Assembly: GCF_004458765.1 (NCBI RefSeq)
Contig: NZ_SPJX01000012.1
Location: 235,408-281,772, forward strand
Direction: 5' to 3'
Length of the DNA: 46,365 nucleotides
Source of the DNA: Microvirga pakistanensis
GTDB lineage: Bacteria > Pseudomonadota > Alphaproteobacteria > Rhizobiales > Beijerinckiaceae
The stretch's first letter is position 1. Every line of letters begins with the position of its first letter. Position numbers and translations under genes: made by a program. The notes beneath the pieces were generated by a model that saw nothing but the letters and a program-made list of their open reading frames with translations, made no database searches and was not told the DNA's origin. Below, piece by piece: positions 36,683 through 45,573 of the stretch.

Positions 36683-37759
36683 CTATGCGTTGTCGCCCAG
36701 AATGGCCGCGATGACGGCATCCGTCACCTGCCGCGTCGTCGCCGGCCCGCCGAGATCGGGTGTGTGGAGATTGCGGTCCGCTGTGACGCGCTCGATCGCC
36801 CTCATGAGGCGGTCGGCTGCGGGTTTCTCGCCGAGATGCTCCAGCATCATGGTCGCCGACCAGAACGTGCCGATGGGATTGGCGATGCCCTTGCCCGTGA
36901 TGTCGAACGCGGAGCCATGAATGGGCTCGAACATCGACGGAAATCTGCGCTCCGGATTGAGATTCGCCGTCGGGGCGATGCCCAGAGAGCCCGCGAGTGC
37001 CGCCGCGAGGTCGGACAGGATATCCGCCTGAAGGTTCGTCGCGACGATGGTGTCGAGGGACCAGGGCTTGAGCGTCATGCGCATGGTCATGGCGTCGACG
37101 AGCATCTTGTCCCAGGTCACATCGGGATACTCCGCCGCCACCTCGGCGGCGATTTCATCCCACATGACCATTCCATGCCGCTGCGCGTTCGACTTGGTCA
37201 CGACGGTCAGCAGCTTGCGCGGACGCGAGCGGGCGAGTTCGAATGCGAAGCGCATGATCCGCGTAACTCCGGCCCGGGTGAAGATCGTCACCTCGGTCGC
37301 GACTTCCTCGGGCAGACCTCGATGGGAACGTCCCCCCTGCCCGGCATACTCGCCCTCCGAGTTCTCCCGGACGATCACCCAGTCGAGATCCTTGGCCTCG
37401 ATGTTGCGCAAGGGACCCTCGATACCTGGGAGAATGCGCGTCGGACGAACATTGGCGTATTGATCGAAAGGTTGACAAATGGCAAGGCGCAAGCCCCAGA
37501 GGGTGATGTGATCGGGCACATCGGGAGCACCGACCGCACCGAAATAGATCGCATCGAACGGCTTCAGAATTTCCAATCCGTTCTCGGGCATCATGATCCC
37601 ATGCCGCTTGTAGTAGTCGGACCCCCAATCGAAGGTCTCGAAGCCGAGGCGGAAACTTCCCTCCCGCTCGGCGAGCACATGGAGAACCTCGACGCCGGCG
37701 GCGATGACTTCCTTGCCGATCCCGTCACCCGGAATGGCCGCGATCCTGTAGTTCTTCAC
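36683..37759 (-). CDS. Tartrate/D-malate dehydrogenase-like (IDH/IMDH family), copy 1
   Basis: This 358-aa beta-decarboxylating dehydrogenase is the last gene of a three-gene minus-strand operon. It has IAAIPGDGIGKEVIAAGVEV at the N-terminus, FDQYANVRPTRILPG in the substrate loop, VIVRENSEGEYAG, KSNAQRHGMVMWDE, the metal-binding NLQADILSDLAAAL, and EPIHGSAFDITGKGIANPIG in the NAD site. It is closest in pattern to the TtuC/DmlA tartrate/D-malate group but differs from copy 2 in the substrate loop (GLRLAICQPFD against SSLLQFRREFD), so the two probably act on different hydroxy acids. GTG 37759 has AGGAGA about 6 nt upstream. Confidence 0.88.
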   Translation of the reverse strand: MKNYRIAAIPGDGIGKEVIAAGVEVLHVLAEREGSFRLGFETFDWGSDYYKRHGIMMPENGLEILKPFDAIYFGAVGAPDVPDHITLWGLRLAICQPFDQYANVRPTRILPGIEGPLRNIEAKDLDWVIVRENSEGEYAGQGGRSHRGLPEEVATEVTIFTRAGVTRIMRFAFELARSRPRKLLTVVTKSNAQRHGMVMWDEIAAEVAAEYPDVTWDKMLVDAMTMRMTLKPWSLDTIVATNLQADILSDLAAALAGSLGIAPTANLNPERRFPSMFEPIHGSAFDITGKGIANPIGTFWSATMMLEHLGEKPAADRLMRAIERVTADRNLHTPDLGGPATTRQVTDAVIAAILGDNA

Positions 37760-37816
37760 GACAATCTCCTGCTCGGACTCGACCACTCGATCCGATATGT
37801 CTTCAGCGATAAACCT

Positions 37817-38899
37817 TTAGCCGAGGGCGTCGGTGACGGCTTTCCCGGTCGTCTCGGTATCGGCATTGCCCCCAAGGTCGCGCGTCCGCAGGGTCCGCTC
37901 GCTCAGCGTGCTCTCGATCGCCCTCACGATTGCGGCCGCCGCTTCGCTCTCCCCAAGATGTTCGAGCATCATGGCCCCTGCCCAGATCTGGCCGATGGGA
38001 TTGGCGATCCCCTGCCCCGCGATGTCCGGAGCGGATCCGTGGACCGGCTCGAAGAGCGACGGAAAATCGCCGTTCGGATTGATGTTGCCCGAGGGTGCGA
38101 TGCCGATCGTTCCCGTGCAGGCGGGGCCGAGATCGGACAGGATATCGCCGAACAGGTTGGATGCGACCACCACATCGAACCAATCCGGGTGCAGCACGAA
38201 ATGAGCCGTGAGGATGTCGATGTGATACTTGTCCCACTTCACATCCGGATACTTCCGGGCCATCTCCTCCACACGCTCGTCCCAGTACGGCATGGTGATG
38301 GAGATGCCGTTCGACTTCGTGGCCGACGTCAGATGCTTCTTGGGGCGCTTCTGCGCCAAGTCGAACGCGAACCGCAGGACGCGATCGACGCCGACCCGCG
38401 TCATGACGGTTTCCTGGATCACGACCTCGCGCTCGGTGCCCGGGAACATCCTGCCGCCGATGGACGAGTACTCGCCTTCCGTATTCTCGCGGACCACCCA
38501 GAAGTCGATGTCGCCCGGTTTGCGGTTCGCAAGCGGCGTGGGGACGCCGGGCATCAGGCGCACGGGCCGCAGGTTGATGTACTGGTCGAACTCGCGCCGA
38601 AACTGAAGGAGCGAACTCCAAAGCGAGATGTGATCCGGGATTTTGTCCGGCCAGCCGACCGCTCCGAAGAAGATGGCGTCGTGGCGGCCGATCTGTTCCT
38701 TCCAGTCTTCAGGAAGCATGCGTCCATGCTTGGCATAGTAGTCGTAGGAGGAGAAATCGAAGTGATCGAGCTGCAGGTCGAAGCCGAACTTCGATGCCGC
38801 GGCTTCGAGCACCCGTACCCCTTCCGGAACGACCTCCTTGCCGATGCCGTCGCCCGGGATGACCGCAAGGCGGTATTTTCTTTTCTGATCCAGAGACAT
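37817..38899 (-). CDS. Tartrate/D-malate dehydrogenase (TtuC/DmlA-like), copy 2
   Basis: This 360-aa NAD-dependent enzyme of the tartrate dehydrogenase/D-malate decarboxylase group has VIPGDGIGKEVVPEGVRVL, SLLQFRREFDQYINLRPVRL, FWVVRENTEGEYSSIGGR, KSNGISITMPYWDERV, ASNLFGDILSDLGPACTGTI and EPVHGSAPDIAGQGIANPIG. The substrate loop matches characterised tartrate/D-malate enzymes better than its neighbour does. It sits between the PdxA-like gene and copy 1 with gaps of 57-81 nt, consistent with one transcript starting near 40140. Confidence 0.9.
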   Translation of the reverse strand: MSLDQKRKYRLAVIPGDGIGKEVVPEGVRVLEAAASKFGFDLQLDHFDFSSYDYYAKHGRMLPEDWKEQIGRHDAIFFGAVGWPDKIPDHISLWSSLLQFRREFDQYINLRPVRLMPGVPTPLANRKPGDIDFWVVRENTEGEYSSIGGRMFPGTEREVVIQETVMTRVGVDRVLRFAFDLAQKRPKKHLTSATKSNGISITMPYWDERVEEMARKYPDVKWDKYHIDILTAHFVLHPDWFDVVVASNLFGDILSDLGPACTGTIGIAPSGNINPNGDFPSLFEPVHGSAPDIAGQGIANPIGQIWAGAMMLEHLGESEAAAAIVRAIESTLSERTLRTRDLGGNADTETTGKAVTDALG

Positions 38900-38980
38900 C
38901 GTTGATACCTGTGATGCGCTTGATATTGTGCCTGGTCGGCGTCGATCGAGGGATGGTGATCTTCGTCGAGCCTGGATCGG

Positions 38981-40018
38981 TCAGGCTGCCATGCGCGCCT
39001 TCTCTGCGCTCGCGAGCTTCGCGGCCAGACGCACCGCATTCTCCAAAGCCCCCGTGGAGGCGATACCCTTTCCGACGATATCGAACGCGGTTCCATGGGC
39101 GGGTGTCGTAAACACCGCTTCGAGGCCCGCCGTGACGGTGACGCCGCGGTTGAAGCCACGCAGCTTCGTGGCGATCTGTCCCTGGTCGTGGTACATGGCG
39201 ACCACGCCATCATACTCGCCGGCGAATGCTTTTAGGTAAACCGTATCGGCAGGAAACGGACCGCGGCAGTCGATACCGCTCTGCGCCGCGGCCGCCACAG
39301 CGGGAGCGATGGTCTCGATCTCCTCGCTACCGAACAATCCCCCCTCGCCGGCATGAGGATTGAGAGCCGCGACGGCAAGGCGCGGCTTGACGAAGCCTGC
39401 GCGTCGCATGGTTCGATCGGCCAGCTGGATGGCATCCGTGATGCTCTGGAAATTGACCTGCTCGATGGCCTGTCGGAGGGATACATGCGATGTGACCCGC
39501 GACATCCACTGGTTGTCGAGAACGTTCATCTCAGAGAAGTAGCCGTGGTGTTTGAGAAGATGAGCGAACATCTTGTGCTCGTCGGGGAAATGCCATCCGC
39601 CCGCATGCAATGCCGCCTTGTTGAGGGGCGCGAACGTGATGGCATCCACCTCGCCGTGGCGTGCCATTTCGATGGCGTGAGCCAGGGTATCGCCCGTCAA
39701 GCGCCCCGACTCGGCGGAGACGACGCCTCGGGGCAGGCTTGCGGGATCGATGTTGTTGAGATCGACGATCGGGATTTCCGGACGGCTCCAGTCGATCTCA
39801 GCAACGGAAGCAACCGTCCGCCAGGACAGCGATACGCCTGCGTCGCGCATGCCCTGCTCCAGGACGCGCACATCGCCCACCACGACGAGACGAGCCGCAT
39901 CGTTCAGGCGCCCGTCCGACAGCACCCGCGCGCATTGCTCCGGCCCGATGCCGGTGTAATCGCCGAGCAGAAGCGCCACCCGGGGCAGCATCTGCCCTTC
40001 CGTATTCAGCGTTGCCAC
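38981..40018 (-). CDS. PdxA-family dehydrogenase (PdxA2-like)
   Basis: This 345-aa NAD-dependent enzyme is related to 4-hydroxythreonine-4-phosphate dehydrogenase. It has LLGDYTGIGPEQCARVL at the N-terminus, APLNKAALHAGGWHF then DEHKMFAHLLKHHG, the metal-binding THVSLRQAIEQVN region, VAALNPHAGEGGLFGSEE, and AMYHDQGQIATKLRGF near the C-terminus. The segment DEHKMF replaces the GHTE motif of biosynthetic PdxA, which points to the catabolic PdxA2-type branch. No DUF1537 kinase, its usual partner in four-carbon acid sugar degradation, is present. GTG 40018 has AGGAG 8 nt upstream. It is the first gene of the operon with the two tartrate-type dehydrogenases. Confidence 0.88.
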   Translation of the reverse strand: MATLNTEGQMLPRVALLLGDYTGIGPEQCARVLSDGRLNDAARLVVVGDVRVLEQGMRDAGVSLSWRTVASVAEIDWSRPEIPIVDLNNIDPASLPRGVVSAESGRLTGDTLAHAIEMARHGEVDAITFAPLNKAALHAGGWHFPDEHKMFAHLLKHHGYFSEMNVLDNQWMSRVTSHVSLRQAIEQVNFQSITDAIQLADRTMRRAGFVKPRLAVAALNPHAGEGGLFGSEEIETIAPAVAAAAQSGIDCRGPFPADTVYLKAFAGEYDGVVAMYHDQGQIATKLRGFNRGVTVTAGLEAVFTTPAHGTAFDIVGKGIASTGALENAVRLAAKLASAEKARMAA

Positions 40019-40139
40019 GTTCAAAACTCCTCTTGTCGGCCGGTGGCGCTCGAAACAGGGCGGCGGAGTCGATGCGAGCCTGCCCTGTCCGGCACACGTC
40101 TTTTCGGAAGCATGGCAACTTGGGGCAAATAGTCAATCG

Positions 40140-40154
40140 AAGATTGTTGACAAT
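40140..40154. promoter_or_regulatory. Shared 15-nt operator, site 1
   Basis: AAGATTGTTGACAAT contains the dyad ATTGT-N2-ACAAT (40143-40154). The identical 15 nt occur on the other strand at 45574-45588 beside the GntR gene. This copy lies between the divergent PdxA-like and hydrolase genes and includes a TTGACA that could serve as a -35 box. FCD-type GntR regulators bind short dyads of this size. Binding by the regulator encoded at 45651 is inferred. Confidence 0.7.
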
Positions 40155-40203
40155 TTACGAAATCGGGCTGACCTTGCGGCATCGGTCAGTTCAGGTGCCA
40201 GCC

Positions 40204-41187
40204 ATGAATCGAGCTTTGTTCGAGCGAAACTCTTCCATGCCGCCCTTGCGGCCCTACGGCACCTCGCTGATGGAGGGTTTCACCTACAGGACCGTCAAGA
40301 CGGCGGGTGCGGACATCCGAGTGGCCGTCGCCGGGAACGGCCCGCCTCTTCTTCTCCTTCACGGCAACCCGCTGACGCATGTGAGCTGGCACAAGGTCGC
40401 TCCGAGCCTTGCGGAAACGTTCACGGTGGTTGCGCCGGATCTGCGTGGCTATGGCGACAGCTCGAAGCCCGATGGCGGCCCTGACCATGAAGCCTATACC
40501 TTCCGGGCCATGGGGCGGGACAACATGGAAGTCATGGCAGCCCTCGGCTTCGAGCGCTTCTCCGTCGCGGGTCACGACCGTGGCGCACGCGTCGCCTTCC
40601 GCATGGCCTTGGATTACCCCGACCACATCGAGCGGGTTGCAGCCCTCGACATCGTTCCGACCCACCATGTGCTGACCAACGTGTCCCTCGGATGGGGCTT
40701 GGAAGCCTATCACTGGTTCTTCATGGCGCAGAAAGCCCCCTTCCCGGAGAAGCTGATCTGTGCCGATCTCGACTATTACATTCACTACAAACTTAACAAG
40801 AAGGGCGTCGGCCTCGAGATCTTCTCGCCCGAGGCCATGGCGGAATACGTTCGGTGCACCACCCCTGAGCAGATCCACGCGGTCTGCGAGGATTATCGTG
40901 CGACCGTCACACTCGATCTCGCCATGGACCAAGCGGAGTTCGGCGTGAAGACGATCAAGTGCCCGGTCCTGGTCCTGTGGGGCTCGAACAGCCATTGCGG
41001 CCGCCACTTCAAGCCGCTCGAGGCCTGGGCGCCGTGGGCGCCGGATCTGAGAGGCTGGGCGGTCCCGACGGGCCATTATCCTGCGGAACATCGGCCGGAT
41101 CTTGTCTATGACGCCTTCTGGACATTCTTTACGGGCCGCGAGCCGGCACCTTTCCGCGAGGCTGCTGTCGAAGCCGTGGCGCAGTGA
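40204..41187 (+). CDS. Alpha/beta hydrolase, haloacetate dehalogenase-like
   Basis: This 327-aa hydrolase is closest in motif to fluoroacetate/haloacetate dehalogenases. The oxyanion HGNP is at 53-56 and GHDRGAR at 123-129. The nucleophile is D125, with R126 and R129 where dehalogenases bind the substrate carboxylate. H154 lies in DIVPTHHV, W171 in AYHWFF, and the catalytic H291 in TGHYPAEH. An Asp rather than Ser nucleophile excludes an ordinary esterase; an epoxide hydrolase-type activity remains possible. AGGTG lies 6-8 nt before ATG 40204. The 3' end overlaps the rhodanese gene (TGATG), so the two are a coupled pair, divergent from the dehydrogenase operon. Confidence 0.88.
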   Translation: MNRALFERNSSMPPLRPYGTSLMEGFTYRTVKTAGADIRVAVAGNGPPLLLLHGNPLTHVSWHKVAPSLAETFTVVAPDLRGYGDSSKPDGGPDHEAYTFRAMGRDNMEVMAALGFERFSVAGHDRGARVAFRMALDYPDHIERVAALDIVPTHHVLTNVSLGWGLEAYHWFFMAQKAPFPEKLICADLDYYIHYKLNKKGVGLEIFSPEAMAEYVRCTTPEQIHAVCEDYRATVTLDLAMDQAEFGVKTIKCPVLVLWGSNSHCGRHFKPLEAWAPWAPDLRGWAVPTGHYPAEHRPDLVYDAFWTFFTGREPAPFREAAVEAVAQ

Positions 41188-42761
41188 TGCGGAGCATCGA
41201 TCCAGCCACCGCCAAAGCGCTTGTCCACTCGGCCGCCGAGGTTGCCTTCCTGGACGTTCGCGAGCACGGACCCTATGGCGAAGGGCACCCCTTTCTGGCG
41301 GTATGGTGCCCTTACAGCCGGCTTGAAGTCGCGGCCCTGGAGCTCGTTCCCAATCTGCGAGTGCCTATCATCCTGTTCGATGGCGGGGATGGCATTGCCG
41401 AGAAGGCCGCGGCTCGCCTGGAGCGACTCGGATATCAGGCCGTGATGGTGATGGCCGGAGGCATCCGGGCATGGACGGAAGCGGGCTACACGCTGTTCGA
41501 AGGGGAGCATGTCCCGAGCAAGACTCTGGGAGAACTCGCCGAACACATCTTTCATCCAAGCGTGATCGATCCGCAGACCTTGGCCGAATGGCGAAGGGAG
41601 CACCGTCCGCATCTTCTGTTCGACGTACGCCCCCCGGCGGAGCACCGCAAGATGACCGTCCCTGGGGCACGCTGCCTACCGAATGGCGAACTCCCGCACC
41701 GCCTGCCCTCCGCCGTGCCGGATCCGTCGACGCCGATCGTGCTGACCTGCGCCGGGCGCACGAGAAGCCTTATCGGCGCCATCAGCCTGAGATTGCTCGG
41801 GATCGAAAATCCCGTCTATGGGCTGCGCAACGGCACCCAGGGGTGGACTCTCGCGGGTCTCGATCTTAACCGCGGCCAGGATCCCTTGGAGTACCCGGTG
41901 CTGTCCCATGCGGATCTTGCCGCAAGCCGTCTCCGGGCGCAGAGCTTCGCGCAAGAAGCCGGCATAAGGATGATCGGCGTCGAAGATCTGAATGCGCTGG
42001 CTGCGGATGGCAGCCGCACGCTGTATCTGCTCGATGTCCGCAGCGCGGAGGAATTTGCGGCCGGACACCTGGACGGGACAGTCCATGCGCCCTGTGTTCA
42101 GATCGTGCAGGCTACGGACCGCTGGATCGCCGTCCGGCGCGCACGGATCGTGCTCGTCGACGATACCGGCCTGCGTGCCGCGATCGCCGCCTATTGGCTG
42201 AAGCAAATGGGCTATGAAACCTATGTTCTGCCGGACGCGGATGGTCCTCTCGCCCATGACGGGTGGCAACCCTCCCGGCACATGCCCGACTTCGTGGCTC
42301 CGTCGCTGCGCCGAATCTCGGCAGAAGATGCCGCAAAGGCTGCCACTTGTGGCGATGCGATGGTGCTGGACCTGCGCCCCTCCATCGAATTTCGGCGGGA
42401 ACATGCCGCGCGGAGCCATTGGGCGATCCGTCCCGAGCTAGGGAAGGCTGTCGGAGGCTGGCAGGGCGGCATCAGCTTGATCGTCGACGATCCGGCCATC
42501 GCCGGCCTTGCTGCCGTGGACCTGGGAGAACTGGGGCACAACGACGTGCGCATCGTGGATGGCGGCTTCTCCGCATGGAAGCTGGTAGGTCTTCCCACGG
42601 AGACAGGGTGGACGAGGACGTCATCGCGGCCCGTCGACTTCCTCGCCTTCGTTCACGACAGGCATGACGGCAATCTGGATGCGGCCCGGCAATATCTCGC
42701 CTGGGAGATGGGGCTCATCGAGCGGCTGGATTCCCAGGAACGGGGCACGTTCCTGCTCTGA
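41187..42761 (+). CDS. Four-domain rhodanese-like protein
   Basis: This 524-aa protein contains four rhodanese homology domains in tandem (about 1-107, 125-228, 260-365 and 375-480), each with a CDC25-like DVR or DLR strand (FLDVRE, LFDVRPP, LLDVRSAEEF, LDLRPSIEF). Only the second has an active-site cysteine, C188 in LTCAGRTRS. At the same place domains 1, 3 and 4 have FDGGD, VDDTG and VDDP. One sulfur-transferring centre therefore seems to be held among three inactive domains. The ATG is coupled to the stop of the dehalogenase-like gene. The function is unknown; possibilities are thiol or sulfide handling, or binding an anionic substrate. Confidence 0.85.
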   Translation: MRSIDPATAKALVHSAAEVAFLDVREHGPYGEGHPFLAVWCPYSRLEVAALELVPNLRVPIILFDGGDGIAEKAAARLERLGYQAVMVMAGGIRAWTEAGYTLFEGEHVPSKTLGELAEHIFHPSVIDPQTLAEWRREHRPHLLFDVRPPAEHRKMTVPGARCLPNGELPHRLPSAVPDPSTPIVLTCAGRTRSLIGAISLRLLGIENPVYGLRNGTQGWTLAGLDLNRGQDPLEYPVLSHADLAASRLRAQSFAQEAGIRMIGVEDLNALAADGSRTLYLLDVRSAEEFAAGHLDGTVHAPCVQIVQATDRWIAVRRARIVLVDDTGLRAAIAAYWLKQMGYETYVLPDADGPLAHDGWQPSRHMPDFVAPSLRRISAEDAAKAATCGDAMVLDLRPSIEFRREHAARSHWAIRPELGKAVGGWQGGISLIVDDPAIAGLAAVDLGELGHNDVRIVDGGFSAWKLVGLPTETGWTRTSSRPVDFLAFVHDRHDGNLDAARQYLAWEMGLIERLDSQERGTFLL

Positions 42762-42768
42762 TGCCGCC

Positions 42769-42797
42769 GACACGGCGGCCCGCTCCGCCGCCGTGTC
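42769..42797. terminator. Convergent hairpin between the rhodanese and dehydrogenase genes
   Basis: A perfect 11-bp stem GACACGGCGGC/GCCGCCGTGTC with a 7-nt loop lies 8 nt after the rhodanese stop and 20 nt before the end of the convergent gene. The following T content is weak (CTCTGTGG), so it may act as a bidirectional pause or stabiliser rather than a strong terminator. Confidence 0.5.
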
Positions 42798-42817
42798 CTC
42801 TGTGGTCCTGATCGCGT

Positions 42818-43912
42818 TTATGCGACGGCGCGGGTTTCCGCCTCGATTCCCCGCACGATGGCGCGGGTCATGACTTCGGTACCGCCGTGGCCGCGGATGT
42901 CGCCGGTGCGGCTTGCGGGATCCATCAGAGCCTGCGTCGTCGCGCGTTCCATGGAGGCTGCGGCAGCAACCGCCTCGGGAACATCGCGCGCATGTCCGAG
43001 CCAATCAAAGAGCATCCGGGTCGACTCGATCATCGCATAGGGATTTGCGATGCCCTTGCCGGCGATGTCGGGCGCCGAACCATGGGTCGCCTGCGCCATG
43101 GCGATGTTACCCTCGCCGATGCAGAGGCCCGGCGCCATGCCGAGGCCCCCGACGAGACCGGCGGCTTCGTCGGACAGGATGTCCCCGAACATGTTCGTGG
43201 TCACGACTACGTCGAAGCTCTGCGGATCCTTGACGAGGCGCATGGCGAAGGTATCGACGATCACGTCGTCGACGAGAACATCCGGATATTCCTGCGCGGC
43301 GCGCCTGCACTCTTCCACGAACATGCCGCATCCGAGCTTGAAGACGGTGTCCTTGTGTACGAAGGTCAGGTGCTTGCGCCGATGGCGCGCGAGCTCGAGC
43401 GCGGCCTTGGCGACGCGATAGCTGCCCGCTCGCGTGATGACGCGGACCGAGATGGTCACATCCTCCGTCGGACGGAATTCGCCCGAGCCGGCGACCACGT
43501 TGCGATCCGGCTGGAAGCCTTCGTTGTTCTCGCGCACGATGATGAGATCGACATTGTCATGAAGGCAGCCGATATCGGGATAGGAACGCGTCGGCCGCAC
43601 ATTGGCGAACAGATTGAAATGCTTGCGCAGGATCGGGTGGGGATTGATGGCGCCGGGAACGCGGGGATAAGCCCGATGCCCGATCGGCCCGAGGATCCAG
43701 CCGTCGAGCGTCGACAGGGTCTCGAGCGTTCCATCGGGCATGGTGGAGCCGTGGGTGTCGAGGGCCTTTCGTCCGATCGGCAGAGGGAGCCAGTCGATCG
43801 ACAGGTTGTGCCGTCGCGCCGCTGCCTTGGCCACCTCGACGGCGGCCGGCACCACCTCGTGGCCGATGTCATCGCCCTCCAGAATGCCAATCTTGAGAGT
43901 CTTGCTGCTCAC
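42818..43912 (-). CDS. Isocitrate/isopropylmalate dehydrogenase-family enzyme, third paralogue
   Basis: This 364-aa beta-decarboxylating dehydrogenase begins IGILEGDDIGHEVVPAAVEV, unusual in having EGDDIG for PGDGIG. It has RKHFNLFANVRPTRSYP, IIVRENNEGFQPDRN, FVHKDTVFKLGCGMF (not KSN as in the two tartrate-type copies), TNMFGDILSDEAAGLVGG and THGSAPDIAGKGIANPYAM. The pattern is nearer to isocitrate/homoisocitrate-type enzymes than to the tartrate type. The GTG at 43912 has GGAG 7 nt upstream. It lies 175 nt after the MmgE/PrpD gene on the same strand, so the two probably serve one pathway. Substrate unknown. Confidence 0.87.
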   Translation of the reverse strand: MSSKTLKIGILEGDDIGHEVVPAAVEVAKAAARRHNLSIDWLPLPIGRKALDTHGSTMPDGTLETLSTLDGWILGPIGHRAYPRVPGAINPHPILRKHFNLFANVRPTRSYPDIGCLHDNVDLIIVRENNEGFQPDRNVVAGSGEFRPTEDVTISVRVITRAGSYRVAKAALELARHRRKHLTFVHKDTVFKLGCGMFVEECRRAAQEYPDVLVDDVIVDTFAMRLVKDPQSFDVVVTTNMFGDILSDEAAGLVGGLGMAPGLCIGEGNIAMAQATHGSAPDIAGKGIANPYAMIESTRMLFDWLGHARDVPEAVAAAASMERATTQALMDPASRTGDIRGHGGTEVMTRAIVRGIEAETRAVA

Positions 43913-44035
43913 TGTTTTTCTCCGTTCCTGGAGCCACGATGCCGGCGGTTCCGGCCACGCAGCCTTTGATCTTTGATGATCTGATCTTGGTATGAAATGA
44001 AGCGCCGGACCTTCGCGGGTCGCGGCGCCGTGTTC

Positions 44036-44058
44036 GAGGCCCGGCAAAGCCGGGCCTC
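44036..44058. repeat. Perfect hairpin between the MmgE/PrpD and dehydrogenase genes
   Basis: GAGGCCCGGC and GCCGGGCCTC form a 10-bp stem with a 3-nt loop, 29 nt after the MmgE/PrpD stop. There is no T-run on the minus strand, so it may lower rather than abolish expression of the downstream dehydrogenase gene. Confidence 0.55.
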
Positions 44059-44087
44059 TTATCGCTGACCGGTGACGCGGCGGATGC

Positions 44088-45506
44088 TCAGTCCTTCACG
44101 CGCAGCCGGCTTGTCAGCTGCTCGATGGACTTGAGCGACTCAAGATCGCGAACCATGGCGACGACCTCTTCCGCCTGCTGACGGGGGAAGCGGGCGAACT
44201 CGGCGCATTCGCGGAACTTGTCGGCCACCTCATCATAGGACATCGGGTTCGACGGACTGCCCTTGCCGAAATCCGCTCGGCCGGAAATCTTGCGCCCGTC
44301 GGCGAGCTCGATGTCGATGATCGTCGTCATCTTGTGGTAGCCGGCATTCTCGGCTTCGTCGTCGACGACGAAGTCCACCTTCTCGATCATCGCCTGCACG
44401 TCCGGACGCAGCACCACCTCATCCGTGAACTCGTTCAATCCGGCTCTTCCCTCCAGGAGGAGAATGGCCATGCAGAACTCCATCGAGAACTTGGCCTGGA
44501 GTTCATTGGTGGGGCGGTGATGGATCAGGGCATTCGGCATGTTCGAGTTGGTGCCGACACGAACCCGTTTGACGTCTCCGGCACGGATCCCGTTCTCACG
44601 GATGAGCCTGAGCATCTCGGTCATGCCGGGATGCGTGAGGGAGCCTGACGGATGCGGCTTGATCGAGACTCCCGGCTCAGCGAAGGTCCAGGGCGCACCG
44701 AGCTTGCCCACGATAGCGTTGGCGTCGAAGCCTCCGCCTGCCGCGCGGAAGAAGCCTCTTGGCGCCTCAAGGATCTTGTCCGTCGCGGTCCATCCATAAT
44801 TCGCGAACTGGGCAGCTGCGACGCCGCTCTCGGACGAGCGTCCCGCATGGAACGGCTTCGTCATCGTGCCGAAGTTCTCGCGAAGGCCCGCCGATTGGCT
44901 TCCCGCGATCGACAAGGCCCTGTTCGTGGTCTCGGCGTTCAGGCCCATCAGGCGCGAGGTCGCCGCAGCGGCCGCGAAGGTGCCGCAGGTCGCCGTTGCA
45001 TGGAAGCCGGTCTGGTAATGGCGCGGATTGATCGCTTCGGCGATCTTGCACTCGACCTCGACGCCGAGATGGTAGGCCAGCATGACGGAGCGGCCATCCG
45101 CGCCGACCATCTCGCCGACCGCCAGAGCAGCCGGAAGCGCAGGCGCGGTCGGATGCGTGAGAAGCCCATAGACACGGTCGGCCGCGACCGCGAGCTGGGT
45201 GTCGTCGTAGTCGTCGGCATGGACTCCCACGCCATTGGCAAAGGCGGCGAACCGGGGAGCCACACGCAACGAGGTGCCAATCACGGTCGACGGGCCTTCG
45301 CGGAGCCCCAGATCGGCGAGATGGCGGCGGACGAGTTCACCTGATTTGGCAACCGAACCGGAGAGCGCGAGCCCGAGACCGTCGAGAATGGACTTCTTGC
45401 CGAGATCGACGACGTCCTGCGGCAGATCCGCCGCGTCCGTGTTGCAGATGAAATCGGCGACATACCACGTGAGAGCGCGCTCTCCGGTTTCGACCTTCGT
45501 GTCCAT
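44088..45506 (-). CDS. MmgE/PrpD family protein
   Basis: This 472-aa protein belongs to the family of 2-methylcitrate dehydratase, cis-aconitate decarboxylase and related (de)hydratases or isomerases of tricarboxylates. Visible are SILDGLGLALSGS, FANGVGVHADDYDDTQ (about 90-105, the acidic substrate/base region), the long helical stretch HATATCGTFAAAAATSRLMG, KPFHAGRSSESGVAAA and IKPHPSGSLTHPGMTEML. AAGGAAGAG lies close before the ATG at 45506. It is divergent from the GntR gene, with the shared operator in its promoter, and precedes the third dehydrogenase. A hydroxy-di- or tricarboxylate substrate is likely but unproven. Confidence 0.9.
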   Translation of the reverse strand: MDTKVETGERALTWYVADFICNTDAADLPQDVVDLGKKSILDGLGLALSGSVAKSGELVRRHLADLGLREGPSTVIGTSLRVAPRFAAFANGVGVHADDYDDTQLAVAADRVYGLLTHPTAPALPAALAVGEMVGADGRSVMLAYHLGVEVECKIAEAINPRHYQTGFHATATCGTFAAAAATSRLMGLNAETTNRALSIAGSQSAGLRENFGTMTKPFHAGRSSESGVAAAQFANYGWTATDKILEAPRGFFRAAGGGFDANAIVGKLGAPWTFAEPGVSIKPHPSGSLTHPGMTEMLRLIRENGIRAGDVKRVRVGTNSNMPNALIHHRPTNELQAKFSMEFCMAILLLEGRAGLNEFTDEVVLRPDVQAMIEKVDFVVDDEAENAGYHKMTTIIDIELADGRKISGRADFGKGSPSNPMSYDEVADKFRECAEFARFPRQQAEEVVAMVRDLESLKSIEQLTSRLRVKD

Positions 45507-45573
45507 ACTCTTCCTTCCCTTGTGCTGACCCTGAAGGGTCTCTGAGCCCGTGAGCATTTTGCATTCATTGTTT

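Noticed and set aside
36764..38905. A 713-codon plus-strand frame opposite the two tartrate-type dehydrogenases
   Set aside because: It is antisense to two clear conserved enzymes and shows no domain of its own.
38981..40018. Naming the PdxA-family gene pdxA for vitamin B6 synthesis
   Set aside because: The GHTE motif of the biosynthetic enzyme is replaced by a DEHKMF segment, and the neighbours are catabolic dehydrogenases.
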